Below are positions 33,231 through 45,765 of a stretch of DNA of 64,000 nucleotides, piece by piece (positions within the stretch are counted from its first letter, which is position 1; each line of letters opens with the position of its first letter). The translations under genes and the position numbers were made by a program. The notes beneath the pieces are model-generated. The model searched no databases. It had not been told where the DNA came from and saw nothing but the letters and a program-made list of their open reading frames with translations. Origin of the DNA: Dioscorea cayenensis subsp. rotundata (Eukaryota; Streptophyta; Magnoliopsida; Dioscoreales; Dioscoreaceae); assembly GCF_009730915.1 (NCBI RefSeq), contig NW_024086740.1:1-64000 (forward strand), in the 5' to 3' direction.

Positions 33231-36181
33231 ATGGCATTCTTAAGATTACAGAGTGATCACATTTCATCCATTTTGTCGGAAAAGGTAATATTTTGTATTA
33301 TTAGATAACTTTGAAATTAATTATTTATTAATAATTATATTAAGACATTAGTTTCACATAATAATTTTTTATGTCATAATTATTAATCGTATTAATAATT
33401 ATCTTATTAGCACCTCAATTATGTTTAATTAGATAACCCACTATATTTATAGGGTAATTTTTTTATTATTAATAATCGTATTATGTCATTAGGTTTTATG
33501 AATAATTTTATTATGCCATAATTAATTATTGTATTAATGATTTTTATATTAACCTCGAAGAATGTTTATTTGCCACCACCGAGTATATTATTTGGTTATT
33601 TTTTTATTAATAATTGTATTAAGTCATTATTTTATATTAATAATTGTATTATATCATAATTATTAATCGTATTAATAATTATCTTATTAGCACCCCAATC
33701 ATGTTTAATTAGATAACCCTACTATATTTTTTTAGGTAATTTTTGTTTATTATTAATAATTGTATTATGTCATTAGGTTTTTATGAATAATTTTTATTAT
33801 GTGATAATTAATTATTGTATTAATAATTGTTATATTAACCTTGAAGCATGTTTATTTAGATAACCTAATATATTATTAGGCTTTTTTTTATCAATAATTG
33901 TATTAAGTCATTATTTTTAGATAACTTAGTATATTATTAGGTTAATTTTTTTATTATATTAATAATTGTTATATTATGGTCAAGCATGTTTATTTAGATA
34001 AACTAGTATATTATTAGCACACCAATGTTTATGGTTTACTCTTCAATCATATTTAATTTTTTTCGATGGCATATGTTCGGATTTATGATTTTTTCGTGTC
34101 TTATATTTTTTTCAAGTCAACCTATTTTATTTTTCCATTTAATATGAAATTGATTAATATATAACTTTCTACAGCCTGATCGGGTTCTTAGGTGTAGACA
34201 TGTGTCTATCGCAGAGCCTCCTCCACAAATCATAGGCCTTTTAAGAGAAGTTAGGGTTCTCATCATGCTACTCAAATTCTTAATTTCGAATTGATGCCGC
34301 CTCGTGAGCGCATTAGTGGAGAGATGGCGGACTGAAACACACACATTCCACCTTACATGCGGTGAGACAACAATCACGTTGGAAGATGTGGCACTATTAC
34401 TTGGCTTACCGATTAACGGACACGAAGTCATCGGTCAGACTTCCGGCTTAGGAAGTGCTGTCTGTGCAGAGTTGCTCGGAGTGGTCCCACCGGCGGAGCA
34501 AAGGAAAGGTCAGAGTATAACTCTAACGTGGCTTGAGGAAACATTTGGCATGCTGTCATACGATGCAGGTCAACGACAGATAGAATGTTATGCACGTGCC
34601 TATATCCTAAGGCTTATCGGTTGTGTCCTCATGCCAGATATGTCTCAGAATAGGGTTCATTTGAAGTGGTTACCACTTCTGAGGGATTTTTACGGTAGTG
34701 AAGATACAGTTGGGGTTCAAAGATGTCTAGCAACCCCCTGACAGTGTCTTTATGCCGTGCATCCAACAAGGATATGAAAAAAATATTAGTGGATCTATGA
34801 TATTACTTCAATCATGGGCATGGTATAGGATTTCAAGTATATCCCTCAAACCCGTGGTATCGTATCCTTTCCTCCGGCTCGTAGGGTGAGAGCAAATTAA
34901 ATTGATAATTCATTTTTACACTTAATTATAATACATTGAAATTATAATTCATTCTCATTTTTCGGTGGGCGCACTATGAAGTGGATGATGATAGCCGTAG
35001 CAACAAGCACAATGTGAAGATATATAGGCGACTACTAGATCGGGTTGGAGATGCAACGGGTAATGTTGTTAAAAACCTGATAATTCATACACATATTTTT
35101 AGGTATTAATAATCATTGATTATTTCAGTAAAATAATTTTTGAACAGCTTTTATATGGCGACCTTATGATTCGAACGAGATAATCGCACAAGTGCCACAT
35201 GACATTTTCGCAGCATGCACCTTTTATGGATCGCGCTTTACATCATTGATTTGCTTCGAAGTTGTTGAGTGGCACCAAACAGATCGAGTGACAAGACAAT
35301 TTGGCTTCGCCCAAGGTGTTCCTCTCGATCCAGTTTGCATTGGACCAACTCATGATCATGATCTTCGTGGTAGAATTGACACAGATTGGGCATTGATGCA
35401 CGGAAGATGGATTGGATACTGGAGAGATAGAGCGTCACGTTGCCTCAGCCTCCATGTTCCTGCCGGGAATAACGCAATGTCGGTGGAATATTATGACTGG
35501 TATACTACTAATACCATACTATTTTTATCGACAGATCAGGACCTGTTGGATCCTCGTACGAGAGGGAACACTCTTCCAGCGCCCCTTAGAGCGTTTCCAA
35601 CAGTGGTTGTAGATGTGCCACCACCGAGTCCTCCTGTACGACGACGTCGTCGGCATAGTTCTCGGGTCGAACACGACGAGGCACATATTCCTCGACACTC
35701 ACATCACGAGGGGTACCAGTCATTTCACTCATCAGATGATATCAACGTTACTCGATCATCTCATCTCCATGGATTTCCTCCAGTTGAGCCCAGCAGATAC
35801 TCGGTTGATTTCGGGATGGACTTTGTGCGGAATTTATTTGAATATCAACCTCATCATCCACCTATGGAACGCGGACAATCTAGTCATTCAACTTCATTTC
35901 GGCAACAAGACTGGGAATCACCTCCAAACCCTTCGTACTTTTGCTCGCGAACCCCGAACACTCCGACCCTCAAAGAATACGCGATTCGGATGAATCATCC
36001 GATGATGACCCGCCACCGAAAGCGAGCACGAAGACCCAGGCCACGGGGACCCGCCTCGACAGAGATATTCACCCACCCTCAATGTTTTACTCGAGAGGTG
36101 GCAGCAGAGACGTATAGAGTAGACTCTTGTATTAGTTGTTGTTTTTTTCTTTATTGTCTACGTGAAACTATCTTAGGTTGA
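33231..36181 (+). pseudogene. Plant mobile domain (PMD, MAIN-like) protein gene of the MULE, damaged
   Basis: A likely first exon 33231-33284 (MAFLRLQSDHISSILSEK, then GT) is followed by an exon from 34175 with PDRVLRCRHVS, a frame break near 34300, then VERWRTETHTFHLTCGETTI, LEDVALLLGLPINGHEVIG and IECYARAYILRLIGCVLMPD: the plant mobile domain (aminotransferase-like) found in MAIN/MAIL proteins and in transposons. SGSMILLQSWAWYRI lies near 34791-34838. Later exons give HYEVDDDSRSNKHN (34975) and, from 35160, WRPYDSNEI followed by a long open frame 35192-36181 with a basic, His/Arg-rich C-terminus. A stop at 34294 and frame changes make it a probable pseudogene. A host MAIN gene is unlikely, as it lies inside the TIRs. 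Confidence 0.8.
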
Positions 36182-36589
36182 TTTTGCTTTGGTGTTCTAT
36201 GTTGTGTATTTTTTTAAATTTACTTTTTTTTTTTTGCATTTGTTTTTTCTTCATATGCTTTTAAGAAAAAGGCTTTTAATGATAACTCATTGCATGTTAT
36301 AATTATATGAAAGGCTTACATCATTAAAACATTACAACGAAAAAGACATTTAGACTATATTACGACCGAGTACTTGGACCGGCGATGTTGGGACAATTTC
36401 GGCGACTATGTCCTTCGTTGCGACATAAAACCACAACGTTTCTATCGAACACCTTCCCTAATATCCATCTCGTTACGAATCCTTGTAGATTTTTGGTCTT
36501 CCTTTCGCCGGTCTTCTCATCGTAATATTAGGGACGTAGACGTGGACCATTATAAGGGTTCCAATATCCCTCATTTGATACTCGGCTCA

Positions 36590-39090
36590 AACTCTTTACT
36601 GATATACATTAAAAACTGCTTTGAAGCCTATACACGTTGTCAACATACTCCTCCCAATGTAGAGCGAATATGCGAGCATGTCGCAAGGACATGTCGACAT
36701 GGAAAATGCAGCGTCTGAAAAGCACCACAGTCGCACCAATGTGATCTTAGGTTGATACGAAAAGTGCTAGCTTGTCTCCCACATTCATGGGGTGACATCT
36801 CATCTACCATGAATGACTTCTCTTCACGGTCAAATTGACGAACGTAAATGCTGGACGCGCTTGTTGATTTTCTTGGATTGCCTTCATTAGTGATTCTGAG
36901 AAGATAAGGCCTGATGCGATCTGAGCTTGCGCCTGTACACCTTTCCTCACAAATAACTCCGCAAGTCGGAAGTACGTTGACTTAACCATAGCTGTTATAG
37001 GAAGGTTTCTTGTTCCCTTAAGCACTGAATTAACACATTCTGCGAGGTTGGTTGTCATGTGACCATATCGTCTCCCTTCTTTATCGAACGCTTGAGCCCA
37101 CTTCTCCCGCGGTATGTTATCCAACCATCTCGTCGCCTCTTCATCGTTGTCTCGTAGTAAACCATACCAGTAGTTAAAATCTTGAATGGTTTTCGAATAA
37201 CCTGCAACAGTGAACTTAAAAAGTTAAGATAACTTCAATAATTAACAACAATGTAAGAGTTAGATTAAAAAGTTAATCTTATAACTTGCCAATATTGACA
37301 ACTATTCGTTGCATTTCTTTGTTTCTGAAACGACGCATGAAATTGGCCGAGATATGTCTAATGCAATAAACATGGTACGCATGAGGAGCACTCATCTCAC
37401 GGCCAAGCGATCTAAAAGCTGATTTGATAGATTCATGGCGATCGGATATAAAAGCATATTCCTTGTTGTGGTGTTACACTAGAACGTAAGTCACAGAGAA
37501 GAAAGTCCATCCACCCAACGCTTTCTCCTTCCACGATGGCAAAACCAATCGGCAAGATATTTTTTTATTACCGTCTTGTGCGATTGCCCGACGAACAAAG
37601 TGCCTTTTGTATTTGCCATAAATATGGGTGCCATCTATCTGGACGACCGGTTTGCAATATTTGAAAGCCTCCACGCAGCGGGGAAGCTCCGAAAAACTCT
37701 ATGAAAGATTCGAGCATCACGTGCAGTGTAAGGTCCATCAGTATGTCTGGGCTGGGTCTCAATATCAACTATCGTCCCGAGAACAAATCGTGTAACGCCG
37801 ATAGCCATCTTGGTAATTCATCGTAGGACTCCTCCCAATTGCCAAATGCTCGCTTCAACCGCTTTTTGCTTAGTCGTCCCATACTTTCCTATATGTCGGG
37901 TGTATCCGTATCGATTTTTGATCTCCGCTATTAAAACCGATACATTGATGCTTGGTCATTTGCTGGACTAGTGCTTGTATTTGACGACAAATCATGTTTG
38001 AATCCAGCTTTTGAATGATCCCCGCGAGATCATTGCTAATGAACACGCAGTGAGGCCCAGATGTACTTTTGTAATTTCCCAAAGCTGCCTTCGCTTGCTG
38101 CAGGATACGTGAACCCTCCAATTGCACTCCATCGCCATACGACTTACATTTACCGTAGTATCGAGTCGGATCGCACTCAATAACTTTGTATTCGACGATT
38201 TAAGTAGCGTAATGCTTAATTGCGGTCACAGAGATCATCTTTGCTTCGAAACCCTCATGCCTACATGAAGATCTCCATTTGTCGTTGCTCCGCTAATGTG
38301 TCGGCATACAATAAAGGGTACTCCGGAAATTCTTGTGCTCGACATTGCTTCCAAATCAAGGGTTCGCGATATGTGCTTGGAGGCTCCATCGTGCCATCAC
38401 TGACATTATGGGCGGTCATTGGAACGCTCTTCAAGATTGCATTCTTCTAACCGAATGTCATCAACACTTGCTTCGTGTCTTCCCAAGTCGCCACCATCGT
38501 CGTCCCTCATCGTCTCCATCGGATCGGCCAGATCGACCAAATTCGGTTTCATGAGTATCATGAAAAAGAACTTGTTCCGCCTTGTAGATGTTGTGAATTA
38601 GTAAAATAATTATTGGATGGTGGATCATCATGTGCCCTCCACTCGCAGTCTGAGCCGTTCGAGTTCATTAACTTGGCATGGTGATGAAATCCTCTCCCGT
38701 CTCAAATTGAGTTGAACTTCGTCATTTGGGGCGGTTTGTTGTTGGGAAGGAGCACCCTCGAAAGTTGCAGCGCTGAACTCCACATACAATTCAATAATGC
38801 CAATATCCGGATTTCTTTTTGTGGCGATCGAACATCATCCGAACATCTCGGTCATTACGCAATTTGAATGACCGATATGCAAAATCTTACTGGGATCACT
38901 GAAGAAATTGGGAGCCGGTATTTGATATATGAAACTCTTAGGGTTGTCGGCAGATGTCAATGCTTTCTTGATGGATCTCTTTAAATTTTACGTAAGAGAT
39001 GTCGTCTTCGACATACAAATATGATTGATCCTCAGAGCGAAAAATATAATTGTATCTTCACTAGCAATGATTGAACCATTGTAGTAAACC
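36590..39090 (-). pseudogene. MURA-type MULE transposase, damaged
   Basis: Read right to left: an N-terminal block near 39080-38960 (SVYYNGSII, SEDQSYLYVEDDISYVKF), a DNA-binding-like part at 38180-37880 (ECDPTRYYGKC, GPHCVFISND, NMICRQIQALVQQ), the DDE core with the first catalytic Asp in VVQIDGTHIYGKYKRHFVR (37650-37595) and DRHESIKSAFR (37437), then DNIPREKWAQAFDKEGRRYG and TNLAECVNSVLKGTRNLPI (37120-36990). A SWIM zinc finger CDCGAFQTLHFPCRHV is near 36745-36698. Frame breaks near 37680, 37475 and 36804 disrupt it. The order is that of a full MuDR transposase, so the element was once autonomous. Confidence 0.85.
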
Positions 39091-39234
39091 GATACAAGTG
39101 AAGTCTCTGCCGATTGTTGAAGATAAGAAAAAGAAGTATGGGTGAGTGAGTGAGTAAGTAAATAGTGTGCAAGAGTGAAAATGGGCTACTAATGTTGGTT
39201 TATATAAAAGAGCTCGAATTTTTGAAAATTTCAT

Positions 39235-40110
39235 TTATGAACATTGCGAGGTTTGATAGTCATCTGCTTTGTCCCAATCGACTAAGTGGTGCGAGGTTTG
39301 ACCGAGCGTGCCGTCTTGGCGAGTGCGAGGTTTGGTCATCTGCTTTGTCCCAATCATCGAGTGGTGCGAGGTTTGGCCGGCGTGCCGTCCGGGGCCAGTG
39401 CGGTTGGTATCTGCTTTGTCCCCGAACAACGGCCCGGTAGTGCGGGTTTGTCGGCGTGCCGATCTTGGCCCAGTGCGGTTTGGTCATCTGCTTTGTCCCA
39501 AACACTGAGTGGTGCAGGTTTGACCGAGCGTGCTTAGTCTTGGCCAGTGCGAGTTTGGTATCACGCTTTCGTGCTAAAACATCTGAGTGGTGCGGGTTTG
39601 GCCGGCGTACTGTGTCGGCCGGTGCGGGTTTGGCTCATCTGCTTTGTCCCAATCGATGAGTGGTGCGAGTTTGATGCTCATGGATTTGTCCCAATCGTCT
39701 GAGTGGTGCGAGGTTTGACTGGCGCACTTTGTCTTGGCCCAGTGCGAGGTTTGGTATCTGCTTTGTCCCCAATCAGCTGAAGTGGTGCGTGTTTGGCCGG
39801 CGTGCCGTCTTGGCGAGTGCGGTTTGACTATCTGCTTTGTCCCAATCAACTGGTGAGTGCGGGGTTTGGTGTCATGGTTTGTCCCAATCACTTTGAGTGG
39901 TGCGAGGTTTGACCAGTACTTTGTCTTGTTGGTATAGGTTTGGTGTCCTGCTTTGTCCCCAATCATCTGAGTGGTGCGGGTTTGACCGAGCGTGCTTCGT
40001 CTTGTCGGTGCGGGTTTTGACGTCTGCTGTCCTGATCGCTTGAATAGTGCAGGTTTGGCCAAGTGCTTTCGTCTTGGCCGAGTGCGAGGTTTGTTGTCTG
40101 CTTTGTCCCA
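39235..40110. repeat. Tandem array of about 75 bp units inside the PMD-MULE
   Basis: Around eleven units of about 72-78 bp share CTTTGTCCCAATC, GAGTGGTGCGAGGTTTG, CCGGCGTGCCGTCTTGGC and AGTGCGAGGTTTGGT. CTTTGTCCC recurs near 39267, 39340, 39414, 39490, 39641, 39760, 39834, 39950 and 40100. Units differ by small indels, so the long ORFs through them on both strands are not conserved frames. Placed between the transposase 5' end and the right TIR. GC content is clearly higher than in its surroundings. Confidence 0.88.
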
Positions 40111-40119
40111 TTCTTGAGT

Positions 40120-40802
40120 GGACGATATGAAGTGGGAAGTGGGGAAGTGGGAAGTGGGAGGTGTGAAGTGGGAAGTGTGGCGTGGGAGTGGGAGTGGGTA
40201 TTATAAAAAAATAATATTAAAATAATTCGACGGATATATTTATATCCAGTTAGTAAAAGGTTAATATAGTTGTGTTCATTTGTAGCAAAGCTAAGTAATG
40301 AGAATCTTTAACAAATTTAAAAAGCTAACCAACATTTAATGAGAATCTTTAACAAATTTAAAAAGCTAACCAACATTACCAGGACAAGGAATCCAAGGCT
40401 TAAAAACAAAAAAATTTAAAAGCTAACAACATTACCGGGGATGTAATCCAAGGCTTTAAAAAACAAAAAAATTTAAAAGCTAACAACATTACCGGGACGA
40501 ATCCAAGGCTTTTAAAAACAAAAACAAAAAGGGAGTTACTCTCCGTTTTTATTTTATTAAAAAAATTTAAAAACAATTTGAAAACGGGAGAGTTTCTCCC
40601 GTTTTCATAATTTTTTAATTAAAAAAAATAAAAACGGGAGAACCTCTCCCGTTTTCTATATTTTAAATTAAAAAAACTGAAAACGGGAAAGGTTCTAGCT
40701 TTTCCACCAACTCACGTATTTTTGGTAGAATAATCCCAAAACATACGTAATTTAAGTAATTTTTGTAATATTTAAAAATTACTTGAGATGCCATTTGTGC
40801 CC
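40120..40802. repeat. Right terminal inverted repeat of the PMD-MULE
   Basis: Inverted counterpart of 32440-33155: GAAGTGGG-type heptamers at 40131-40198, AGTAATGAGAATCTTTAAC twice, GGTAATGTT units (inverted), hairpins at about 40526-40550, 40580-40606 and 40630-40656, and the tip GAGATGCCATTTGTGCCC ending at 40802. Confidence 0.88.
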
Positions 40803-40825
40803 TAAAGGTCGAAGAGGGTTTTCCA

Positions 40826-41170
40826 ATGGCCGGCGAGGGAGAAGGCCCACAAGAGAGTTCGGCGGTAGGAGTGGTGGCCAAGATCGAGGGGCAATGGCGG
40901 AAGGCTAAAGAGCATGCGGAGACCTACCCATACGTTTGGGGCTCGTATGTCCTCGTCTACGGCGGCATTGGAGTTTACTTGACGTACCGTTGGCGCAAAC
41001 TCCGGCAAACTGAAGATCGTGTTCGGGTTCTCCAGAATCGGCTTCGTCAGCTCGTCGATGAAGAGGCGGCGGCCACTCGCCCTGCCGGATCCGATGCTGC
41101 CACACCATTATCCTCCTCGCAGCCGTCGTCGCCGCGGCCTCATGAGGAGAGTGGGCCTTCTGTGAATTAG
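40826..41170 (+). CDS. Small one-helix membrane protein, unknown function
   Basis: Single open frame of 114 residues starting ATGGCCGG, 24 bp after the MULE tip. Residues 1-33 are hydrophilic, with VVAKIEGQWRKAKEHAETYP. One membrane helix follows (about residues 35-55, VWGSYVLVYGGIGVYLTY), then a short coiled-coil-like basic/acidic segment (RKLRQTEDRVRVLQNRLRQL) and a Ser/Pro-rich tail to TAG. No signal peptide. The codon choice is GC-rich and the frame clean, unlike the neighbouring transposons, so I take it as a real host gene. I recall similar short plant proteins but cannot name a family or function. Its promoter must lie in or next to the transposon. Confidence 0.75.
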   Translation: MAGEGEGPQESSAVGVVAKIEGQWRKAKEHAETYPYVWGSYVLVYGGIGVYLTYRWRKLRQTEDRVRVLQNRLRQLVDEEAAATRPAGSDAATPLSSSQPSSPRPHEESGPSVN

Positions 41171-44100
41171 GTCAGCTGCTTGTTCGCACTTCCAATCTGA
41201 GCTTTTTCCTTTCTGTTATAACTGCGAGTTCCGATTTTGTGAGTACTTCGGGTCATGATATGAATTGAAGATGAAAATGTCTGAGTGATTCTGGTTTTTT
41301 TTTGAATTGGAGTTTTAAATTTGAGAAATCCTTGTTCATGGTGTCGTTTAGGGTTCTTATGGAAAGTGATCTTGTGTTTGTTGAACGGAGAAATCAAAAT
41401 GGATAGTCCACTGAAAGAAACTTAGTGATAAAGTTCTGTTATTCTTTGTCCATTTTCACTCAATCCAAATTCAGCATTAGAGTTCCTGCTTCAGAGTTGT
41501 TGACATCAAACTTGAATGCACTTGATCACTGTGGTTGGTCCAAGCTTAAGTAATTTCGAGTTTGAAACCTTGCGTATGTGAAAAATACTCAAGGGGAGAG
41601 GTCTACAGCTCTCCCAGTGCCTTGCCCCTCCGAGGAGATGGTGGTGGATCAAAGATTTTAAAAAAAAAAGAACAAAGAAAGAAAACTTGAAGGTGCTTGT
41701 TTGACCACGAGAAATAGTCATATTACAATTGTTGTGCTGATAAGCACTGTTGGAACAAAATACAACGTCTGTATTATGCTGTTTTTTTCATAGATAGTTT
41801 TTGCTTTCAGGTTCAATTTTTGATTTATTGGAGATGATTTTTTTTTCTTTTTTCTTTTTATTGCTTAGTTGTGGTCTATGTTCAATCATAAATGGCCTGC
41901 AAGGGAAGCATAGCTTATTAATGTGAGAAACAATATTGAGGAGAATATTTTGAAACATTTCATTTTTGTTGTGTTAGTGTTAGTGATGGCAGTTCCACAG
42001 TCCTTACAGGAACTATTAGTGCAAATACTATGTTTCCCTTTTGCTAGTTAAGAAAAAGCAATAGCAACAATAACAACAAACCGTTAGTCCCAATTATTTG
42101 GGGTCAACTACATAACATGTTGCTTTGTCAAAGCTAAAAGACTATATAAACTAAGCTCGCGCTATTATTATGTAAAGTTTCTACTCAACATTTTAGGTCA
42201 ACCTCTTCTTTTTCTACGACTTTCTGTTTGGAGGGCTTCCAATGTAGGGCATCTATGGGTCGTCTAAGGATGTTCCCATGCTGTTTTAATCAATTTTCTC
42301 CTAATCTATTTTAAATAAAATCATTTCTTAATCAGTCTTTCCTAATAAAACCAACATCCATCTCAACATTTCATCTGTTAGAACATAGAATACAAATGAA
42401 CATGCTAATTAATTAAAATTTGTAGTTGTTATTCTAGAACTCTGTCATATTGTTTCTTACTTATTTCTAATCAGTATTGGTTCACTGCAGAACATGGACT
42501 GGGGGAATTATGTTTATTTCTAGTTAATACTCTTGTGGAAGCATAAGTTTTTGTTCCAGGCTGCTATCTCTATGGAAGTATGTTTTTGGGTGCAACATAC
42601 AAATAACATTACACGTGGCTGCATCTTGTTCAAGCATGCGTTAAGCATGTGTCACTTTTGGGTAAAGTGTGGGATTCGGTTCTTTTATTTTTCTGAAGAT
42701 TTTTTTTTAATTTCCATTAGTATTTTATATCTTATGTCCACACATATTGTGTGATGAATCCTATCTAGTTTTGAAGGGTGTGTGGGTGTGTGCTTGTTAG
42801 GAAATGGTTTAATTTCCTCCTATATTATGTTGACAGTGTCTGATGTGTATATTCTAAAATTTTGTCCATGTTTGACAATTTCTTCTTAATATCTCAGTCT
42901 CAGCAGTTAAGATTTCAATGTCATTTGAAATTACTATGTTTTAAAGGATGAGACTACAACCTAAGGATTGAGAATGCTAGTTTCATTTTAAAATAAAGAA
43001 ATAATAGAAATATAGAAAAAGAAAACTGCTATGGATTTAGTAGCTATCTGTAGATGTTTCAATAATTCCTCTGCATATGTCAGGCCTTAACCTTGAGCCA
43101 GAGTCGTCAGAATTGATCTTATTTTTATGTTTTATATGTCATCAATACTTATCCAACCAGTTGCAAATTAGAGCTATTATTGTAGCAAAGTACTTGTACT
43201 CTAGAGTTAGTAAATTCATGAGGAAGGATGAAGGTAGTTAAAAGAGGATGAGAATAAGTGGGATTAACCAAGGATGTGAATGTAGGAATATAATAAGAAC
43301 AACTACTATTCTAAAGTAATTAGCTATGTTCCATGTGAAAGTTCTTCTTTTCAATTGAGCACGCACTATGATATTGGTGAGCCTTGTCAAATTTTGTTTT
43401 CTTATTTGACAAGATCATTAGATAATTGACCACCACTCTGGTGTATGGCTAGTGAATCTTTCTATTGACCTTTGGTTTTACTTCCAACTCCAAATGGGTT
43501 GGAATAGTCTGCTTTTATGTTTAACTCCCATCTTCTTTTGGAGTTTACTTTGCAAGACATCGATTATGATCAATATATTCTTCTTTTGATTTATTGTACA
43601 TCATTCTTAGTCAATTCACTTGCTTGAATGAGATCACACGCCAGAGCAGTGTATTAGCTGCAACAAGAGATTAAGTCCATGCATCCTGTTTACCCAAGAT
43701 TATAAATCAAAGCAGACGTGTTGACTTGCCCATATGGAACACTGATACACAGCAAACTAACAAAAAAAGAAATAGTCCTGGTTTCGTTCATTCTTTGAAT
43801 TGTTTGCTTATCTTGCTTGTAGGGCTTTTTTGAATGACACATTAACAACCATGGCATTCAAGTTTACATATTGTCAAGAAGTTTGATTTTCTTCATTTCC
43901 TTTATCTTGATTCTATGGCTGTCATATTCAAACTATTTTGTTTTCTTTCAAAAAGCATCCATTGCATCAGGTCCAATCCTCGCTTGCAAACAAGTTTCCA
44001 ATTAAAAGAAAGAGAAATGAAAAACATTGGGCCAGGCTCTACAATTGTTAGTTATCCTTGTCTGAGATAACAGTAGGCAAGTGCATGTGACAAAGGTCGA

Positions 44101-44977
44101 ACAATTGAATCATATTAGATTAACCTGTTCCTGCTCTTCATCAATCTATTGAATGAATTGGTGTAGCAAAAGTTAGGGAAGGGATGCTTATTCTTGTATT
44201 CCTGACAGCCCATGTTATTTGCCTTCCTCTTGGCTTCCATGCACGAGGGTTGCATTTTAAGCTGCGTGGGTTGTCACCATCTAACCCTACGACTTCAAAC
44301 AGTATCAAGTGATACTGCCTTCTTTGTTTAATTATTACCTTTTAATATACACAAGTTTTTAATTTTATATGCATTCATTCAAGTTGTGTTTGAAGAGGAT
44401 AAACTACTAGAGGATTTGCATGTGAAATTACTGAGATCTATATAAGCTGGCTGTTATTATTCTCAGTAGTGTGTTCAGAGCAAAAGATAGATGTATACTT
44501 GACTGATGAAATCTATCTCGTCAAACAACAGAAGGAGCTTAATTCCTGCACGTCAAGTGTAATATATGTATTTAATTATTTATATTTAAAATGTTTGCTT
44601 CATATTATTTCTATATTTTCACCTCTGTTCTTTTCCTCCTAAATTAGCAAGAGCAAATTAAATAATTTTCATTGGTGTAAACAAATAAAAGAAAATTCTA
44701 AATAATGCCCTTAATTGTTTTTGAAAAATATACTTATTATGATTTTTTATATCCGTTGTACAGGAAATGAATTTTGTATTATTGCCTATCATATTTGTAT
44801 GTTCTTAAATTTCTTTTTTTTAAGATTATCAAGTATCCAAGTTAATGGATCTAATGGGCATAAACCCTAATTCAAACTCTGGATCTTTTTTCTTGGAGAT
44901 TGCTTAGGAACAAAGAAAGTGGCGGAAGCGTACCTGCACTTGAATCCATTGATTACGACGAATGTGATTGGGTCTTG
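41171..44977. other. Gene-poor region; 3' UTR then non-coding DNA
   Basis: The first few hundred bases are presumably the 3' UTR of the small membrane protein. The remainder has ordinary base composition and no coding frame I can support, apart from a LINE fragment at 42061-42400. 44830-44977 resembles copia leader/LTR sequence (GTGGCGGAAGCGTACCTGCAC) but has no partner at the other end of the copia element. Confidence 0.5.
42061..42400 (-). mobile_element. RTE-type LINE 3' fragment, degenerate
   Basis: On the plus strand a CAACAATAACAACAA tract is followed by CCGTTAGTCCCAATTATTTGGGGTC, the widely repeated 3' end of plant RTE-like LINEs (shared by some SINEs), and 300 bp later by CATCCATCTCAACATTTCATC, complementary to the RMLRWM region of the LINE C-terminus. 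Only the 3' end is kept and no frame is open. Confidence 0.6.
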
Positions 44978-45361
44978 TGGTTCTTTTCACTGATCACACG
45001 TAAAAAGGGGAGATGGGAACTCTAATTCATAAAACCTAATTCTGAATCTCAATATTGCATGCTCAGTTAGGGACCACACCCTATTTATAAGAAAACTTTA
45101 TGGGGCTAATTACAAGTCTACCCATCATAGATTTGACAATTTTACCTCTAGGAATTCTACACAACATATGATTAATATGTATATCCATAAAATTAGATAA
45201 TTAGGACCAAATTCAAACTTGAATCAGATCACAATTTGGGTCCATTCAAAACTTAAATATAATAAGATATACACAATTATAAACATTAGTTGTGTACGTT
45301 TACACAACTTATGCACATAAGTCCTTATATCCCTACATATTATGTGGTCTACAACCCAACA
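44978..45361 (-). repeat. 3' LTR of the copia element
   Basis: Aligns with 49937-50327 over its whole length (for example AATCTCAATATTGCATGCTC and ACACAACTTATG.GCATAAGT). It lacks a few bases present in the other LTR near 50152 (CACATTTA). Confidence 0.88.
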
Positions 45362-45377
45362 ATCTCCCACTTGGACC
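45362..45377 (-). other. Polypurine tract of the copia element
   Basis: On the minus strand GGTCCAAGTGGGAGAT immediately precedes TGTTGGG of the 3' LTR; AAGTGGGAGATTGTTGG is the standard plant copia junction. Confidence 0.82.
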
Positions 45378-45765
45378 ATACAATCATGCACCTTGGGAAT
45401 TCAAAATTGTGTATAAATTACTATCAACAACCAAATGTAATTATAACTGAAAAATTATCTAAATCAATCTCGTCCATCAGCCTCATCTATACATGGAACA
45501 TAGGGGCAGTCGTCGCCAGTACAATGCAACTAAATCCACAATGCTCACACATACCGACTTAATTAATGACATAGATAAAGTGTGGATGTATAGCATGAAA
45601 ATTACAAGCTAATGTGATCTACGCTTGTTTATTTCCAACTGGTCCAACTTTAAAGTCTTTATGAGATCATAGTTCAGAGCAAAAATAAATGATAAACTTT
45701 ATAAAAACTAATCAAAAGTGTCATAACATCAACATGAATATCAAGCTATGAAAAATAAACTCCAA

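Larger units (their letters stand above)
32440..40802. mobile_element. Long-TIR MULE carrying MURA-type transposase and plant mobile domain genes
   Basis: Ends are inverted copies of about 680-710 bp. Working inward both show GGGC at the tip, AAATATTACAAAAA, hairpins of the form AAAACGGGAGA...TCTCCCGTTTT, repeated AAGCCTTGGATTC...GGTAATGTTG(G)TTAGC units, GTTAAAGATTCTCATTA, TTAACCTTTTACTAAC, and an ACTTCCC array. Between them lie a plant-mobile-domain gene (plus, about 33.2-36.2 kb) and a MULE transposase (minus, about 39.1-36.6 kb), arranged convergently, and a 75 bp tandem array. The left tip lacks about 20 bp present on the right. Flanking 9-mers do not match, so the target duplication is lost or a boundary is off. 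Confidence 0.87.

Noticed and set aside
39574..40111. Long ORFs on both strands over the 75 bp array (up to 162 codons)
   Set aside because: Unit length varies with indels, so frames shift between units; no conserved protein repeat.
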